The position numbers were made by a program, and so were the translations under genes. A stretch of DNA of 64,000 nucleotides. It comes from Pectobacterium araliae (GTDB lineage Bacteria; Pseudomonadota; Gammaproteobacteria; Enterobacterales; Enterobacteriaceae). A model generated the notes under the pieces. The model saw only the letters and a list, made by a program, of their open reading frames with translations. It was not told the origin of the DNA and did no database searches. Numbering within the stretch: position 1 is the stretch's first letter; every line of letters starts with the position of its first letter. The stretch lies in NCBI RefSeq assembly GCF_037076465.1, contig NZ_AP028908.1, positions 558,001 to 622,000 of the forward strand, read 5' to 3'. Positions 10,820 through 21,099 of the stretch are shown here, in pieces.

Positions 10820-11437
10820 TCAGATAAGCGAATGGCCCATATTGATATCGGTTGCTGGTTTTGGAAGGGAATCAAATTCTTCAATGACGCTGTCTTTGAA
10901 GATAATTTTAGCAATAAGCAGTAGAGAGTTTTTATCCTGAACGCCATATTTATTCAGTAATCTTGATTTGCTGTTCAGTACTGATTTCTTATTTAACCCG
11001 ATAAGATCGGCAATCGTTTCTGCTGAGTAACCCGCACTCCAATACTGAAATACGGCATATTCAGATTTCGATAGCCTGACGGGGCTGAATAGGCGACGAT
11101 CGTGATGGTGAACGAAGTCGAGCAATTTATAAAAAGAATTAATGTGTGCTGATTTGGAAATAAGAATCGTTTTTTCGTCAATACACACAGGTGGGTGATT
11201 GGGGGAATTATTGATGATAATGAACGATGACGCCATATTATAAAAGTGGGTTCTTATCGACTCATAGTATTCTTCAAAGCCCTCGCTGCTACCGTCAATG
11301 ATGAAAATACATTTTTTCTTTCCTTGTTGTAGCGTAAACCTGTTGACAGGTTTTATCGAGAGCATGGGAATACTCGATAGGATTTCCCGTAATCCTACCG
11401 TGGTAAAATTGCATTTACTGAAAATTCTCACATCCAT
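10820..11437 (-). CDS. Orphan LuxR-type (GerE HTH) transcriptional regulator
   Basis: Predicted DNA-binding regulator of 205 residues. The last third (about residues 120-180: LSKSEYAVFQYWSAGYSAET, then IADLIGLNKKSVLNSKSRLL) has the GerE/LuxR-type helix-turn-helix pattern. The N-terminal 115 residues match no receiver domain (no phosphoacceptor pattern is obvious) and no acyl-homoserine-lactone domain; overall layout resembles RcsA/BglJ-type proteins. I chose the ATG at 11437 (MDVRIFSKCNFTTVG); a TTG at 11485 in frame is possible and neither has a good ribosome site. The gene is visibly AT-richer than speA and loiP and occupies the place of speB, suggesting acquisition. Its targets are unknown. 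Confidence 0.75.
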   Translation of the reverse strand: MDVRIFSKCNFTTVGLREILSSIPMLSIKPVNRFTLQQGKKKCIFIIDGSSEGFEEYYESIRTHFYNMASSFIIINNSPNHPPVCIDEKTILISKSAHINSFYKLLDFVHHHDRRLFSPVRLSKSEYAVFQYWSAGYSAETIADLIGLNKKSVLNSKSRLLNKYGVQDKNSLLLIAKIIFKDSVIEEFDSLPKPATDINMGHSLI

Positions 11438-11974
11438 GATTTTTAACACATATGAGTTTATTGTCTGAAAGTGGTCACAAACCAATAATCGTTGCTGATG
11501 TTGTCCAGTTATTAAGAAATCGCGATCCTGAAGAGTCTTGCATCGCTAAAAGGTAGAGCCTCGAGATAAATCAGTGGAAGCAATAACTGATTTCATCATC
11601 TATCTCTATGATCAAACTGGAAAAATTCTTATCGGTGTAACATAGTATGCTTGATTTACTGGTTTATTTCTATCTTTAAATACATAGGGTTATCCCATCC
11701 CTCCTGCTATTGTGGCGTGAGTCTCTGCGTTAATCGTGGCGCCTGCTTATCCTCTGTTGCTGCATTTGCTTTCTTTTGCTTTCCAGTATCTGGAAATCTG
11801 ACGAGCATCGTTTCTTAAAAAGAGAACGGAACAGTAATATGATTGTAAATAGCTATCTATTTATATTTATTAATTCTTAAATCCTATCATAATGAGGATC
11901 GAAACAATTAGAGGTTGCTGTTATCCAGCAGCTTACAGGGAATACGGCGGGGATGATAGTGGTCGGATGACTAA
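11438..11974. other. AT-rich intergenic region between the LuxR-type gene and loiP
   Basis: More than 500 bp of markedly AT-rich sequence with no coding frame of note on either strand. It presumably carries the promoter of the LuxR-type gene. Base composition differs from the flanking housekeeping genes, consistent with an acquired segment of which only the regulator remains readable. Confidence 0.6.
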
Positions 11975-12003
11975 CGGGCAATTGAGATCTTTTCAATTGC
12001 CCG
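11975..12003. terminator. Perfect hairpin downstream of loiP
   Basis: Arms CGGGCAATTGA (11975-11985) and TCAATTGCCCG (11993-12003) form an 11-bp perfect stem with a 7-nt loop, 36 bp beyond the loiP stop. There is no immediate T-run on the minus strand, so termination is probable but not certain. Confidence 0.55.
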
Positions 12004-12038
12004 GGTACATATTTTTTGCGGGTAATCAGCGAGTGTGA

Positions 12039-12791
12039 TTACTTCTCGGTAGCGATACGCTCACGAATGTGTTTGGCACGTCCTTCAGAGGAAGGATGGG
12101 AATCAAACATACTGCTCTCACGACCGGCATCCAGTTTAGCGAGTTTCTCAAAGCTGGTTGCCAGACCTTCCAGCTTGACGCCGCGTTTCTTCAGTAAATC
12201 AAAGGAATAGTCATCAGCCTGACTTTCCTGAGATTGAGAGAATTGGGAATTAACCAGTTCTTCTCCCAGATCGGCGAGTTGAGATTGTGACAATGATGCC
12301 GCTACGCCGCCAGCAGAGGCAACCGCAGTACGTGCGGCAGTCGCTGCATAGGCAACCTGCATTGCTTTACGAGAGTGACCCAGCGCGACGTGACCCATTT
12401 CGTGGCCGAGAACACCTTCCACTTCATTGTCGTTCATCATATCCATCAAGCCGCTGTATACACGGATGCAACCGTTCGCCATTGCCCAAGCGTTAACGTC
12501 TTTTGTCAGATAAACCTTATAGTTGGCTGGTGTGCCATTGATATCATGACCCAATGCATTTGCAATTTTATTCAGCCGCTGTGTGTATTTGCTGTCAGCA
12601 GGGGCAATCTTTGCTTCTTTGTCCATTTGCTGACAGGACTGATCGCTGAGGGATTTAACATCAGCATCGCTGAGCGTTGCTGCCTGAAAAGCCTGTGCGC
12701 CGGATTGCATTAAGGTACTGGTGTTTAAGTTCTGGCAGCCGGTCAGCAAGGTTGCGACACACAGAGCCAGTACAGAAGAACGAATAGCCAT
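12039..12791 (-). CDS. loiP: Outer-membrane M48 metalloprotease lipoprotein
   Basis: Membrane-anchored zinc metalloprotease of family M48, homologous to E. coli LoiP (YggG). The start is the ATG at 12791, preceded by GGAG at suitable spacing; an in-frame ATG five codons upstream is less likely. A lipoprotein signal peptide ends in LLTGC, so Cys is lipidated. The catalytic motif HEMGHVALGH lies at about residue 130, and a downstream ESQADDYSFDLL carries the third zinc ligand. Length is 250 residues (E. coli 252). Divergent from tktA as in E. coli. Confidence 0.93.
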   Translation of the reverse strand: MAIRSSVLALCVATLLTGCQNLNTSTLMQSGAQAFQAATLSDADVKSLSDQSCQQMDKEAKIAPADSKYTQRLNKIANALGHDINGTPANYKVYLTKDVNAWAMANGCIRVYSGLMDMMNDNEVEGVLGHEMGHVALGHSRKAMQVAYAATAARTAVASAGGVAASLSQSQLADLGEELVNSQFSQSQESQADDYSFDLLKKRGVKLEGLATSFEKLAKLDAGRESSMFDSHPSSEGRAKHIRERIATEK

Positions 12792-13200
12792 AAAAATCAT
12801 CTCCATACGATTAATGTTTATTTTTTAATACCAAAAAAGCGGCTATAAGATACCCGAAAACGACACCGATAAATAGAGCGGAAAATCTGATTTGTCTGCT
12901 TTCCGATATCGTCGTCGACAATGAGTGTTGTTTTGGGGCGTTCCAAAAAGGTGCGGTTGATAAAGGTGAAGCCACTGGAAAACAGGGCGTATGGCGCTGT
13001 AATCAGCTACACAATTGGCAAAAGGACCACGATTGATTCGTTAGCTGATAAATCCCTGTTTTTTACTCACGGTTCCATGTGCATTCGCTGCATTTTTCAT
13101 GTACATTTGTAATCATATTCATTTTGTCACTTCTGTTTAACGCATTGATTAGTATGAGTTATTCAGGAAGGTATTCGTTCAATCCGATCTGGAGTCAAGC
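12792..13200. other. Intergenic region between loiP and tktA
   Basis: About 409 bp with promoters for two divergent genes. I see no gene. The tktA ribosome site GGAG lies at about 13190, 7 nt before its ATG. No operator could be assigned with confidence. Confidence 0.55.
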
Positions 13201-15195
13201 ATGTCCTCTCGTAAAGAACTTGCCAATGCTATCCGTGCGCTGAGCATGGATGGGGTGCAGAAAGCCAAATCCGGTCACCCGGGCGCACCAATGGGCATGG
13301 CCGATATCGCCGAAGTGCTGTGGCGCGACTATCTTAACCATAATCCGGCCAACCCTAACTGGGCCAATCGTGACCGCTTCGTACTGTCCAACGGCCACGC
13401 GTCTATGCTGATTTACAGCCTGCTGCACCTCTCCGGCTACGACCTGCCGATTGAAGAACTGAAAAACTTCCGTCAGTTGCATTCCAAAACTCCAGGCCAC
13501 CCGGAATACGGCTACACCGCGGGTGTTGAAACCACCACCGGCCCGCTGGGTCAGGGCATTGCCAACGCGGTCGGTATGGCGATTGCCGAGCGCACGCTGG
13601 CCGCGCAGTTCAACCGTCCAGGCCACGAGATTGTTAACCATCACACCTACACCTTCCTCGGTGACGGCTGCATGATGGAAGGGATTTCCCACGAGGTCTG
13701 CTCGCTGGCAGGTACCATGAAGCTCGGCAAACTGACCGCGTTTTATGATGACAACGGCATTTCCATCGACGGCCATGTTGAAGGCTGGTTTACCGACGAT
13801 ACCGCCGCTCGCTTTGAAGCCTACGGCTGGCACGTAGTACGCGGCGTGGACGGTCACGATGCGGACGCCATCAAACGCGCCATCGGCGAAGCCCAACTGG
13901 TAACCGACAAACCGTCGCTGCTGATGTGCAAAACCGTGATTGGTTTTGGTTCACCGAACAAGGCCGGTACGCACGATTCCCACGGTGCACCGTTGGGTGA
14001 GGCGGAAGTGGCGGCTTCCCGAGAACAACTGGGCTGGACGCACGCGCCGTTTGAGATCCCTGCTGATATCTATGCCGCCTGGGATGCCAAACCGGCCGGT
14101 CAGCGTAAGGAAGCGGCCTGGGACGAGGCATTTGCCGCCTATTCCAGCGCGTACCCCGAACTGGCCGCTGAGTTCAAACGCCGCACCGGCGGTGAACTGC
14201 CGACCAACTGGCAGGCAGACGCACAGAAATTTATCGACGATTTGCAGGCCAATCCGGCGAAAATCGCCAGCCGTAAAGCCTCACAGAACGCGCTGGAAGC
14301 TTACGGCAAACTGCTGCCGGAATTCTTGGGCGGCTCTGCCGACTTGGCACCAAGCAACCTGACCATCTGGTCCGGCTCGGTGTCGCTGGATAAAGATCAC
14401 GCGGGTAACTATATCCACTACGGCGTACGTGAATTCGGTATGACGGCGATTGCCAACGGGATTGCGCTGCACGGTGGCTTTGTGCCGTACACCGCGACCT
14501 TCCTGATGTTTGTGGAATACGCGCGTAATGCTGTACGTATGGCCGCGCTGATGAAAATCCGCAGCATCTACGTTTACACCCACGACTCCATCGGTCTGGG
14601 CGAAGACGGCCCGACCCACCAGCCGGTTGAACAGCTGGCGAGCCTGCGCGTGACGCCAAACATGAGCAACTGGCGTCCGGCGGATCAGGTAGAAACGGCG
14701 GTGGCGTGGAAATATGCCATTGAGCGTCAGGATGGCCCGACGTCGCTGATCCTGTCGCGTCAGAATCTGGCGCAGCAACCGCGTACCGCTGAACAACTGG
14801 CGAACGTGGCAAAAGGCGGCTACGTGCTGAAAGACAGCGACGGCCAGCCTGAGCTGATCCTGATTGCCACCGGTTCTGAAGTTGAACTGGCTGTCGGTGC
14901 GTATGACAAACTGACTGCCGCAGGCCGCAAGGTGCGCGTGGTGTCGATGCCGTCAACGGATGCGTTCGACAAGCAGGATGCAGCCTACCGTGAAGCGGTG
15001 CTGCCGAAAGCGGTCTCGGCGCGCGTAGCGATTGAAGCGGGCATTGCAGACTACTGGTTCAAGTACGTCGGCCTGAACGGCGCGATTGTCGGTATGACAA
15101 GCTTCGGCGAATCGGCTCCGGCTGAATTGCTGTTCGAAGAATTCGGCTTCACTGTCGATAACGTCGTTGAAAAAGCGCAGGCGCTGCTGAAGTAA
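13201..15195 (+). CDS. tktA: Transketolase
   Basis: Thiamine-diphosphate enzyme of the non-oxidative pentose phosphate pathway, transferring two-carbon units between ketoses and aldoses. The start [20 protein letters not shown] and the ThDP motif [18 protein letters not shown] (about residue 154) are diagnostic; the His-rich active-site segments SNGHAS (near 63) and [15 protein letters not shown] (near 461) are present. Length is 664 residues (E. coli 663). It lies just upstream of the epd-pgk-fbaA cluster, which matches its metabolic role. Confidence 0.97.
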   Translation: MSSRKELANAIRALSMDGVQKAKSGHPGAPMGMADIAEVLWRDYLNHNPANPNWANRDRFVLSNGHASMLIYSLLHLSGYDLPIEELKNFRQLHSKTPGHPEYGYTAGVETTTGPLGQGIANAVGMAIAERTLAAQFNRPGHEIVNHHTYTFLGDGCMMEGISHEVCSLAGTMKLGKLTAFYDDNGISIDGHVEGWFTDDTAARFEAYGWHVVRGVDGHDADAIKRAIGEAQLVTDKPSLLMCKTVIGFGSPNKAGTHDSHGAPLGEAEVAASREQLGWTHAPFEIPADIYAAWDAKPAGQRKEAAWDEAFAAYSSAYPELAAEFKRRTGGELPTNWQADAQKFIDDLQANPAKIASRKASQNALEAYGKLLPEFLGGSADLAPSNLTIWSGSVSLDKDHAGNYIHYGVREFGMTAIANGIALHGGFVPYTATFLMFVEYARNAVRMAALMKIRSIYVYTHDSIGLGEDGPTHQPVEQLASLRVTPNMSNWRPADQVETAVAWKYAIERQDGPTSLILSRQNLAQQPRTAEQLANVAKGGYVLKDSDGQPELILIATGSEVELAVGAYDKLTAAGRKVRVVSMPSTDAFDKQDAAYREAVLPKAVSARVAIEAGIADYWFKYVGLNGAIVGMTSFGESAPAELLFEEFGFTVDNVVEKAQALLK

Positions 15196-15221
15196 TTACG
15201 CTACGTTAACCCCGATATAAG

Positions 15222-15253
15222 AAGCCGTCAGCTAATGCTGGCGGCTTTTTTTC
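15222..15253 (+). terminator. tktA terminator
   Basis: Stem AAGCCGTCAGC / GCTGGCGGCTT (one G-T pair) at 15222-15232 and 15237-15247, loop TAAT, followed by a T-run. Strong intrinsic terminator. Confidence 0.9.
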
Positions 15254-15512
15254 GTCTTTAATTTGCCCCATTGTTCCGTACATTTTTCCATCTCTCAAGC
15301 CTTCATTTTTTTAGTTTTATGACACAGGTCACTCTTCTGATGATGTGCGCCAAACGAGAATATTTCTTTTATACATTAATTCGTTTATTCTAGCTGAAGC
15401 GTTTCAGTTGTTGTGCTGGCGGCATTTCGCCAGGGGTTCTCTGGTGTCTAAGAAGGGTATATTCTATGTACTGGGCATACCTGTAATGAGACAAGGAACC
15501 ACAAAGAACGCC
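15254..15512. other. epd upstream region
   Basis: Leader and promoter region for the epd-pgk-fbaA cluster. The epd frame is open upstream to 15345 but that part does not resemble the protein. No definite operator was assigned; the sequence ATGACACAGGTCACT near 15319 looks CRP-like at first but lacks the correct 6-bp spacer. Confidence 0.5.
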
Positions 15513-16529
15513 ATGACGATCCGTATTGCGATAAACGGTTTTGGCCGCATAGGCCGCAGTGTGTTACGTGCGTTGTATGAATCGGGCCGCCGAGCCGAGA
15601 TTACCGTGGTGGCGATTAACGAGTTGGCGAGCGCGGAAGGCATGGCGCATTTGCTCAAATATGACTCCAGTCACGGCCGTTTTTCATGGGATGTTCGTCA
15701 GGAATGCGACCAGCTTTATGTCGGTGATGACTGTATTCGTCTGTTGCATCAGGCAGAGATTCAGCCATTGCCCTGGCGAGAACTCGGTGTAGATATCGTA
15801 TTGGATTGCAGTGGTGTCTACGGTAGCCGGGAAGATGGGGAAGCTCATCTGGCGGCAGGCGCAAAGAAAGTGCTGTTTTCTCATCCGGGAACAACAGATT
15901 TGGATGCCACGGTGGTGTTCGGCGTCAATCACCATCAGTTGGAAAGTGAGCATCGCATTGTTTCTAATGCGTCCTGCACGACCAACTGCATTATCCCGGT
16001 GATCAAACTGTTGGATGATGCCTTCGGGATCGAGAATGGGACGGTGACGACGATTCACTCATCGATGAACGATCAACCGGTGATCGATGCTTATCATCAC
16101 GATCTGCGCCGCACACGCGCTGCCAGTCAGTCGATCATTCCGGTAGATACCAAACTGTCGGCGGGGATCACCCGCATTTTTCCACAGTTTGTCGATCGCT
16201 TTGAGGCGATCTCGGTGCGGGTGCCGACGATTAACGTTACGGCAATTGACCTGAGCGTTAGCGTCAGGAAAGCCGTAAACGTGAATGAAATTAATGCACT
16301 ATTGCAAAAATCAGCGCATGAGTCGTTTCGTGGTATAGTTGATTATACTGAATTGCCGCTGGTGTCGGCTGATTTTAACCACGATCCGCACAGTGCCATT
16401 GTCGATGGCACGCAGACACGGGTCAGTGGTCAGCACCTGATTAAAACATTAGTCTGGTGCGATAACGAATGGGGCTTTGCCAACCGGATGTTGGATACAA
16501 CACGGGCAATGGCAGCCTGCGGTTTCTAG
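15513..16529 (+). CDS. epd: D-erythrose-4-phosphate dehydrogenase
   Basis: NAD-dependent dehydrogenase of the GAPDH family that oxidises erythrose-4-phosphate to 4-phosphoerythronate for pyridoxal phosphate synthesis. The start is the ATG at 15513 ([20 protein letters not shown]), giving 338 residues (E. coli 339). The Rossmann motif GFGRIGR is at residues 9-15 and the catalytic Cys lies in [12 protein letters not shown] near residue 155. The erythrose-phosphate-specific variant is inferred from sequence similarity to Epd and its position before pgk, rather than GapA. Confidence 0.95.
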   Translation: MTIRIAINGFGRIGRSVLRALYESGRRAEITVVAINELASAEGMAHLLKYDSSHGRFSWDVRQECDQLYVGDDCIRLLHQAEIQPLPWRELGVDIVLDCSGVYGSREDGEAHLAAGAKKVLFSHPGTTDLDATVVFGVNHHQLESEHRIVSNASCTTNCIIPVIKLLDDAFGIENGTVTTIHSSMNDQPVIDAYHHDLRRTRAASQSIIPVDTKLSAGITRIFPQFVDRFEAISVRVPTINVTAIDLSVSVRKAVNVNEINALLQKSAHESFRGIVDYTELPLVSADFNHDPHSAIVDGTQTRVSGQHLIKTLVWCDNEWGFANRMLDTTRAMAACGF

Positions 16530-16601
16530 TACGACGGTGGCGATCAGGGGTCGCTATCTCGCTCAAGCAACTTTAAAAGAGAATCAACAAGAGGATTCAC
16601 C

Positions 16602-17765
16602 ATGTCTGTAATTAAGATGACCGATCTGGATCTGGCTGGTAAACGTGTTCTTATTCGTGCGGATCTGAACGTACCAGTAAAAGAAGGGAAAGTGACGTCT
16701 GATGCGCGCATCCGTGCCTCTCTGCCGACCATCGAAATCGCGCTGAAACAAGGCGCTCGCGTTATGGTCACGTCCCACCTGGGACGCCCGACCGAAGGCG
16801 AGTACAACGAAGAGTTTTCCCTGCTGCCTGTCGTTGACTACCTGAAAGAGAAACTCTCTTCTCCTGTACGTCTGGCGAAAGACTATCTTGATGGTGTTGA
16901 TGTCGCTGAAGGCGAACTGGTTGTACTGGAAAACGTCCGCTTTAACAAAGGCGAGAAGAAAGACGACGAAGTCCTGTCCAAGAAATATGCGGCGCTGTGC
17001 GATGTATTCGTAATGGACGCCTTCGGTACGGCACACCGTGCGCAGGCTTCAACCCACGGCGTGGGTAAATTTGCCACTATCGCCTGTGCGGGCCCGCTGC
17101 TGTCTGGTGAGTTGGAAGCGCTGGGTAAAGCGTTGAGCGAACCTGCACGCCCGATGGTCGCTATCGTGGGTGGCTCTAAAGTCTCCACCAAACTGACCGT
17201 ACTGGATTCCCTGTCTAAAATCGCCGATCAGCTGATCGTCGGTGGTGGCATCGCCAATACCTTCGTTGCCGCACAAGGCCACAACGTGGGTAAATCCCTG
17301 TACGAAGCGGATCTGATTTCTGAAGCGAAGAAGTTGCTGGAAACCTGTGATATTCCTGTACCAAGCGATGTGCGGGTGGCATCAGAATTCTCTGAAACGG
17401 CAGCTGCAACGCTGAAGTCTGTTACAGCAATCAAAGACGAAGAGCAGATTCTGGATCTGGGTGATGTTTCCGCCGAGCGTCTGGCTGAGATTCTGAAAAA
17501 TGCCAAGACCATCCTGTGGAATGGCCCGGTTGGCGTCTTCGAATTCCCGAATTTCCGTAAAGGAACCGAGACCATCGCACGTGCTATCGCAGAGAGTGAT
17601 GCATTCTCTATTGCAGGCGGCGGCGATACGCTGGCTGCGATCGATCTATTTGGTATTGCAGATAAAATTTCCTACATTTCTACCGGTGGCGGCGCATTCC
17701 TGGAGTTCGTTGAAGGGAAAAAACTGCCCGCAGTGGTTATGCTGGAAGAACGCGCTAAGCAGTAA
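16602..17765 (+). CDS. pgk: Phosphoglycerate kinase
   Basis: Glycolytic kinase transferring phosphate from 1,3-bisphosphoglycerate to ADP. The N-terminal signature [17 protein letters not shown] (about residues 13-29), the HLGRPTEG substrate loop near 62 and the C-terminal nucleotide-binding GGGDTLAAI segment are present. Length is 387 residues, the E. coli length. It begins 72 nt after epd and is followed by fbaA after 138 nt, so a shared transcript with epd and fbaA is likely. Confidence 0.98.
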   Translation: MSVIKMTDLDLAGKRVLIRADLNVPVKEGKVTSDARIRASLPTIEIALKQGARVMVTSHLGRPTEGEYNEEFSLLPVVDYLKEKLSSPVRLAKDYLDGVDVAEGELVVLENVRFNKGEKKDDEVLSKKYAALCDVFVMDAFGTAHRAQASTHGVGKFATIACAGPLLSGELEALGKALSEPARPMVAIVGGSKVSTKLTVLDSLSKIADQLIVGGGIANTFVAAQGHNVGKSLYEADLISEAKKLLETCDIPVPSDVRVASEFSETAAATLKSVTAIKDEEQILDLGDVSAERLAEILKNAKTILWNGPVGVFEFPNFRKGTETIARAIAESDAFSIAGGGDTLAAIDLFGIADKISYISTGGGAFLEFVEGKKLPAVVMLEERAKQ

Positions 17766-17903
17766 TTTAAGGTAAGGGCTGATTTTTTCCCTTTCCTAGG
17801 GTTGTCTCGACACGGAGTTATTGCAACATCATGTCGGGACAGCCTGTCGATTGAACATCGATTTCTCTAACCCCTCCACGGCCAACGAAACGGGACACGT
17901 AAC

Positions 17904-18980
17904 ATGTCTAAAATTTTTGATTTCGTAAAACCCGGTGTCATCACTGGTGATGACGTTCAGAAAGTTTTTGCAGTAGCAAAAGAAAACCAATTCGCTTTGC
18001 CAGCAGTGAACTGTGTCGGTACCGACTCAATCAATGCTGTGCTGGAAGCCGCTGCCAAAGTGCGCGCGCCAGTCATCGTTCAGTTCTCTAACGGTGGTGC
18101 AGCGTTCACTGCGGGTAAAGGTCTGAAAGCGGAAGGTCAGAAGGCGGCAATTTTGGGTGCGATCTCTGGCGCTCATCATGTGCACCAAATGGCTGAACAT
18201 TATGGTATTCCGGTCATTCTGCACACTGACCACTGTGCGAAAAAACTGCTGCCATGGATCGATGGCCTGCTGGATGCGGGTGAAAAACACTTCGCGGCTA
18301 CCGGTAAACCCCTGTTCTCTTCTCACATGATTGACCTGTCTGAAGAGTCTCTGGAAGAAAACATCGAAATCTGCTCTAAATATTTGGCGCGCATGGCCAA
18401 AATCGACATGACCCTGGAAATCGAACTGGGTTGCACCGGTGGTGAAGAAGACGGTGTGGATAACAGCCACATGGACGTTTCTGCTTTGTACACCCAGCCG
18501 GAAGATGTTGACTACGCGTACACCAAACTGAACGCGATTAGCCCACGTTTCACCATCGCCGCCTCTTTCGGTAACGTGCACGGCGTCTATAAGCCAGGTA
18601 ACGTGAAGCTGACTCCGACCATCCTGCGTGATTCTCAGGAATATGTTTCCAAGAAACATAACCTGCCGCACAACAGCCTGGATTTTGTGTTCCACGGCGG
18701 TTCCGGTTCCAGCGCTCAGGAAATCAAAGATTCTGTCAGCTACGGTGTAGTGAAAATGAACATCGATACCGACACCCAGTGGGCAACATGGGAAGGTATC
18801 CTGAAATACTACAAAGAAAACGAAGCCTATCTGCAAGCTCAATTGGGCAACCCGAAAGGCGACGATCAGCCGAACAAGAAATACTATGATCCGCGTGTAT
18901 GGCTGCGTTCCGCTCAAGCGAGCATGGTTACGCGTCTGGAACAAGCCTTCAAAGAGCTTAATGCTGTTGACGTGCTGTAA
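17904..18980 (+). CDS. fbaA: Class II fructose-bisphosphate aldolase
   Basis: Zinc-dependent aldolase cleaving fructose-1,6-bisphosphate to dihydroxyacetone phosphate and glyceraldehyde-3-phosphate. The zinc-binding HTDHCAKKLLPW (near residue 108) and the FHGGSGSSAQEIKDSVSYG motif (near residue 264) define class II. It has 358 residues (E. coli 359). A long open frame on the opposite strand (18027-18944) is a shadow of biased codon use. A clear terminator follows. Confidence 0.98.
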   Translation: MSKIFDFVKPGVITGDDVQKVFAVAKENQFALPAVNCVGTDSINAVLEAAAKVRAPVIVQFSNGGAAFTAGKGLKAEGQKAAILGAISGAHHVHQMAEHYGIPVILHTDHCAKKLLPWIDGLLDAGEKHFAATGKPLFSSHMIDLSEESLEENIEICSKYLARMAKIDMTLEIELGCTGGEEDGVDNSHMDVSALYTQPEDVDYAYTKLNAISPRFTIAASFGNVHGVYKPGNVKLTPTILRDSQEYVSKKHNLPHNSLDFVFHGGSGSSAQEIKDSVSYGVVKMNIDTDTQWATWEGILKYYKENEAYLQAQLGNPKGDDQPNKKYYDPRVWLRSAQASMVTRLEQAFKELNAVDVL

Positions 18981-19007
18981 GTAAGACGACGTAAGTATGG
19001 TTTGATA

Positions 19008-19037
19008 TTAAGACTCCTAAGGGAGTCTTAATTTTTG
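19008..19037 (+). terminator. fbaA terminator
   Basis: A perfect 10-bp stem TTAAGACTCC / GGAGTCTTAA (19008-19017, 19022-19031) with loop TAAG, followed by TTTTT. It separates the glycolytic cluster from mscS. Confidence 0.9.
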
Positions 19038-19106
19038 GGGTTGATATTGCGGTTTCTGCTATCGACGTTATGCTTTCCCGGTGATTAAGAAAACAGGAGC
19101 GTTTAA

Positions 19107-19967
19107 ATGGAAGAACTTAATACAGGATTGGATCAGGCAGGGAACTGGTTGGTGGCACATCAGAACTTGTTTTTACAGTATGCCGTGAATATTGTTGCCG
19201 CATTAGTGATCCTTATTGTTGGCTTGGTGATTGCACGGATTGTCTCTGGCACCCTCAATAAGCTGATGATTAGCCGTTCTATCGATTCAACCGTGGCTGA
19301 TTTCCTGTCTGCGCTGGTGCGCTATGGCATTATCGCGTTCACGCTGATTGCGGTATTGAGCAGGGTTGGTGTACAGACGGCATCAGTGATTGCCGTATTG
19401 GGTGCGGCGGGCTTAGCGGTCGGTTTGGCATTACAGGGGTCATTGGCCAACTTTGCTGCTGGTGTGTTATTAGTGATCTTCCGGCCTTTCCGTACTGGCG
19501 AAGCGGTGGATTTGGGCGGCGTGTCCGGTTCGGTAACGCAGGTGCAGATCTTCTCGACGACATTGCGCACGGCTGACGGCAAAATTATTGTGGTGCCGAA
19601 TGGCAAGATCATTGCGGGTAACATCATCAACAGCTCGCGTGAACCGGATTGCCGTACCGAAATTATTGTCGGTGTGGCCTATGATGCCGATATTGATGTA
19701 GTGAAAAAGCTGTTAGGCGATATTGTTGCTGCCGACGATCGTATTCAGCATGACAAAGGTGTCACGATCCGCCTGAATGAAATGGCAGCATCATCGCTAA
19801 ATTTTGTGGTGTGGGTATGGACGGCCAACGGCAATGCACAGGCGGTGTACTGGGATCTGTTGGAAAGCTTTAAACGCGTGCTAGACGAGCATCGTATTGG
19901 CATTCCTTATCCGCAGATGGATGTACACCTGCATAAGGTTCAATCCGCAGCGGAGCAGCCAGAGTAA
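19107..19967 (+). CDS. mscS: Small-conductance mechanosensitive channel
   Basis: Inner-membrane homoheptameric channel that opens under hypo-osmotic stress. Three N-terminal membrane segments are visible (about residues 25-57, 68-90, 96-127); the pore helix has the Ala/Gly pattern [20 protein letters not shown], followed by the [19 protein letters not shown] beta domain. Length is 286 residues, as in E. coli. It sits downstream of fbaA but has its own upstream region after the terminator. Confidence 0.96.
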   Translation: MEELNTGLDQAGNWLVAHQNLFLQYAVNIVAALVILIVGLVIARIVSGTLNKLMISRSIDSTVADFLSALVRYGIIAFTLIAVLSRVGVQTASVIAVLGAAGLAVGLALQGSLANFAAGVLLVIFRPFRTGEAVDLGGVSGSVTQVQIFSTTLRTADGKIIVVPNGKIIAGNIINSSREPDCRTEIIVGVAYDADIDVVKKLLGDIVAADDRIQHDKGVTIRLNEMAASSLNFVVWVWTANGNAQAVYWDLLESFKRVLDEHRIGIPYPQMDVHLHKVQSAAEQPE

Positions 19968-20076
19968 ACCGGCTGATATAAGCCACTCAATATGCATCAT
20001 GTCGCGCTATCGGCATGGTGCATTGTCAGAAATCGTCCTCTCATCTTAACGGTGCTCGTTTAAATATCGAGATTCT

Positions 20077-20130
20077 GGGGCGACCACGGTGCGAGGTATC
20101 CCTGCGGGAACCTTATCACCGTGTTTCCCC
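20077..20130. repeat. 54-nt nested hairpin of unknown type between mscS and argO
   Basis: Three nested paired blocks: GGGG (20077-20080) with CCCC (20127-20130); CACGGTG (20085-20091) with CACCGTG (20117-20123); and AGGT-A-TCCC (20094-20102) with GGGA-ACCT (20106-20113) around a TGC loop. This leaves only short internal loops. It lies about 110 bp beyond the mscS stop and 165 bp before argO. It has no terminator T-run and I cannot assign it to an RNA family or named repeat. Confidence 0.6.
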
Positions 20131-20294
20131 TAACTCCATGCTTAAGTGAGCAGCATTACCTCTCATCGTGCGTTTCCTTCCTTTAATTCAGAACATTAGC
20201 GTAGCTAATGTGGCGTTAGAATATTCAATTTCACTTATTTAATCGGCTTTCATACACTCCCCCGCGATAACAACAAACGGTGTAGGAGAGAAGT
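20131..20294. other. argO upstream region
   Basis: Remainder of the 327-bp gap between mscS and argO. It should contain the argO promoter and, by analogy with E. coli, the binding site of ArgP, whose gene is nearby (21922-22815). I could not delimit an ArgP site by eye. The argO ribosome site is GGAG at about 20285. Confidence 0.45.
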
Positions 20295-20909
20295 ATGTGG
20301 GCGGTGTATTTACAAGGCGTTCTATTAGGCGTGGCGATGATTCTGCCGCTGGGACCACAGAATGCCTTTGTGATGAATCAGGGAATTCGCCGTCAGTATC
20401 ATCTGATGGTGGCGCTGTTATGTGCCTTGAGTGATGTTGTATTGACTACCGTTGGTATTTTTGGTGGCAGTGCCTTGCTCAGTCAATCTTCACTGTTATT
20501 GGGGGCGGTGACCTGGGGCGGTGTTGCGTTTCTGCTCTGGTTCGGCTGGGGGGCAATGAAAACAGCCTTCAGCAAAAATACTCTCCTCGCCAGCGCAGAA
20601 GTGATGAAACAAAGCCGCTGGCGCATTATCGCGACAATGCTGGCGGTGACCTGGCTTAATCCGCATGTCTATCTGGATACCTTTGTGGTGTTGGGAAGTT
20701 TGGGGAGCCAGTTTGCGGATGACGACCGACGCTGGTTTGCGTTAGGAGTCATAACAGCTTCCTTCACCTGGTTTTTTGCGCTGGCGTTATTGGCGGCCTG
20801 GTTGGCTCCGTGGCTGAATACGCCTCGGGTACAGAGAGCTATCAATTTTTTTGTTGGCGTGGTGATGTGGGGAATTGCCTTGCAGTTGGCACGCCACGGT
20901 TGGCAATAG
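20295..20909 (+). CDS. argO: Arginine exporter, LysE family
   Basis: Inner-membrane exporter of arginine (and probably canavanine) in the LysE/ArgO family. The start [20 protein letters not shown] followed by [15 protein letters not shown] is the family's first helix and conserved loop; hydrophobic segments continue across the 204 residues, giving about six membrane passes. The C-terminal [16 protein letters not shown] is the last helix. E. coli ArgO has about 211 residues. It is activated by ArgP in E. coli and argP lies two genes away here. Confidence 0.93.
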   Translation: MWAVYLQGVLLGVAMILPLGPQNAFVMNQGIRRQYHLMVALLCALSDVVLTTVGIFGGSALLSQSSLLLGAVTWGGVAFLLWFGWGAMKTAFSKNTLLASAEVMKQSRWRIIATMLAVTWLNPHVYLDTFVVLGSLGSQFADDDRRWFALGVITASFTWFFALALLAAWLAPWLNTPRVQRAINFFVGVVMWGIALQLARHGWQ

Positions 20910-21099
20910 TGGTTAGCAATAAATGAAATCACTTTTACGCTATGTTTCAGAAATTCACCTATATTGTGTGGAGTCAGTAATACGTTATGTTGTCTGGTAA
21001 AGGATACCTTCTTGTATCTTTCATTCTGGAATGTGCTGTGCCGACGCAGGAAAAATCTGCTGGGTCACATGCGTGACGAAACATAGGTAAGGAGAGAGT

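Noticed and set aside
14231..14956. Open frame of 241 codons on the minus strand within tktA
   Set aside because: Antisense shadow of transketolase with biased, Ser/Arg-rich translation.
15315..15335. CRP-like sequence upstream of epd
   Set aside because: TGACA and TCACT half-sites are present but with the wrong spacer, so no operator was called.
18027..18944. Open frame of 305 codons on the minus strand within fbaA
   Set aside because: It is wholly antisense to a conserved highly expressed gene with strong codon bias, which creates long complementary open frames. The translated product is unlike any family.
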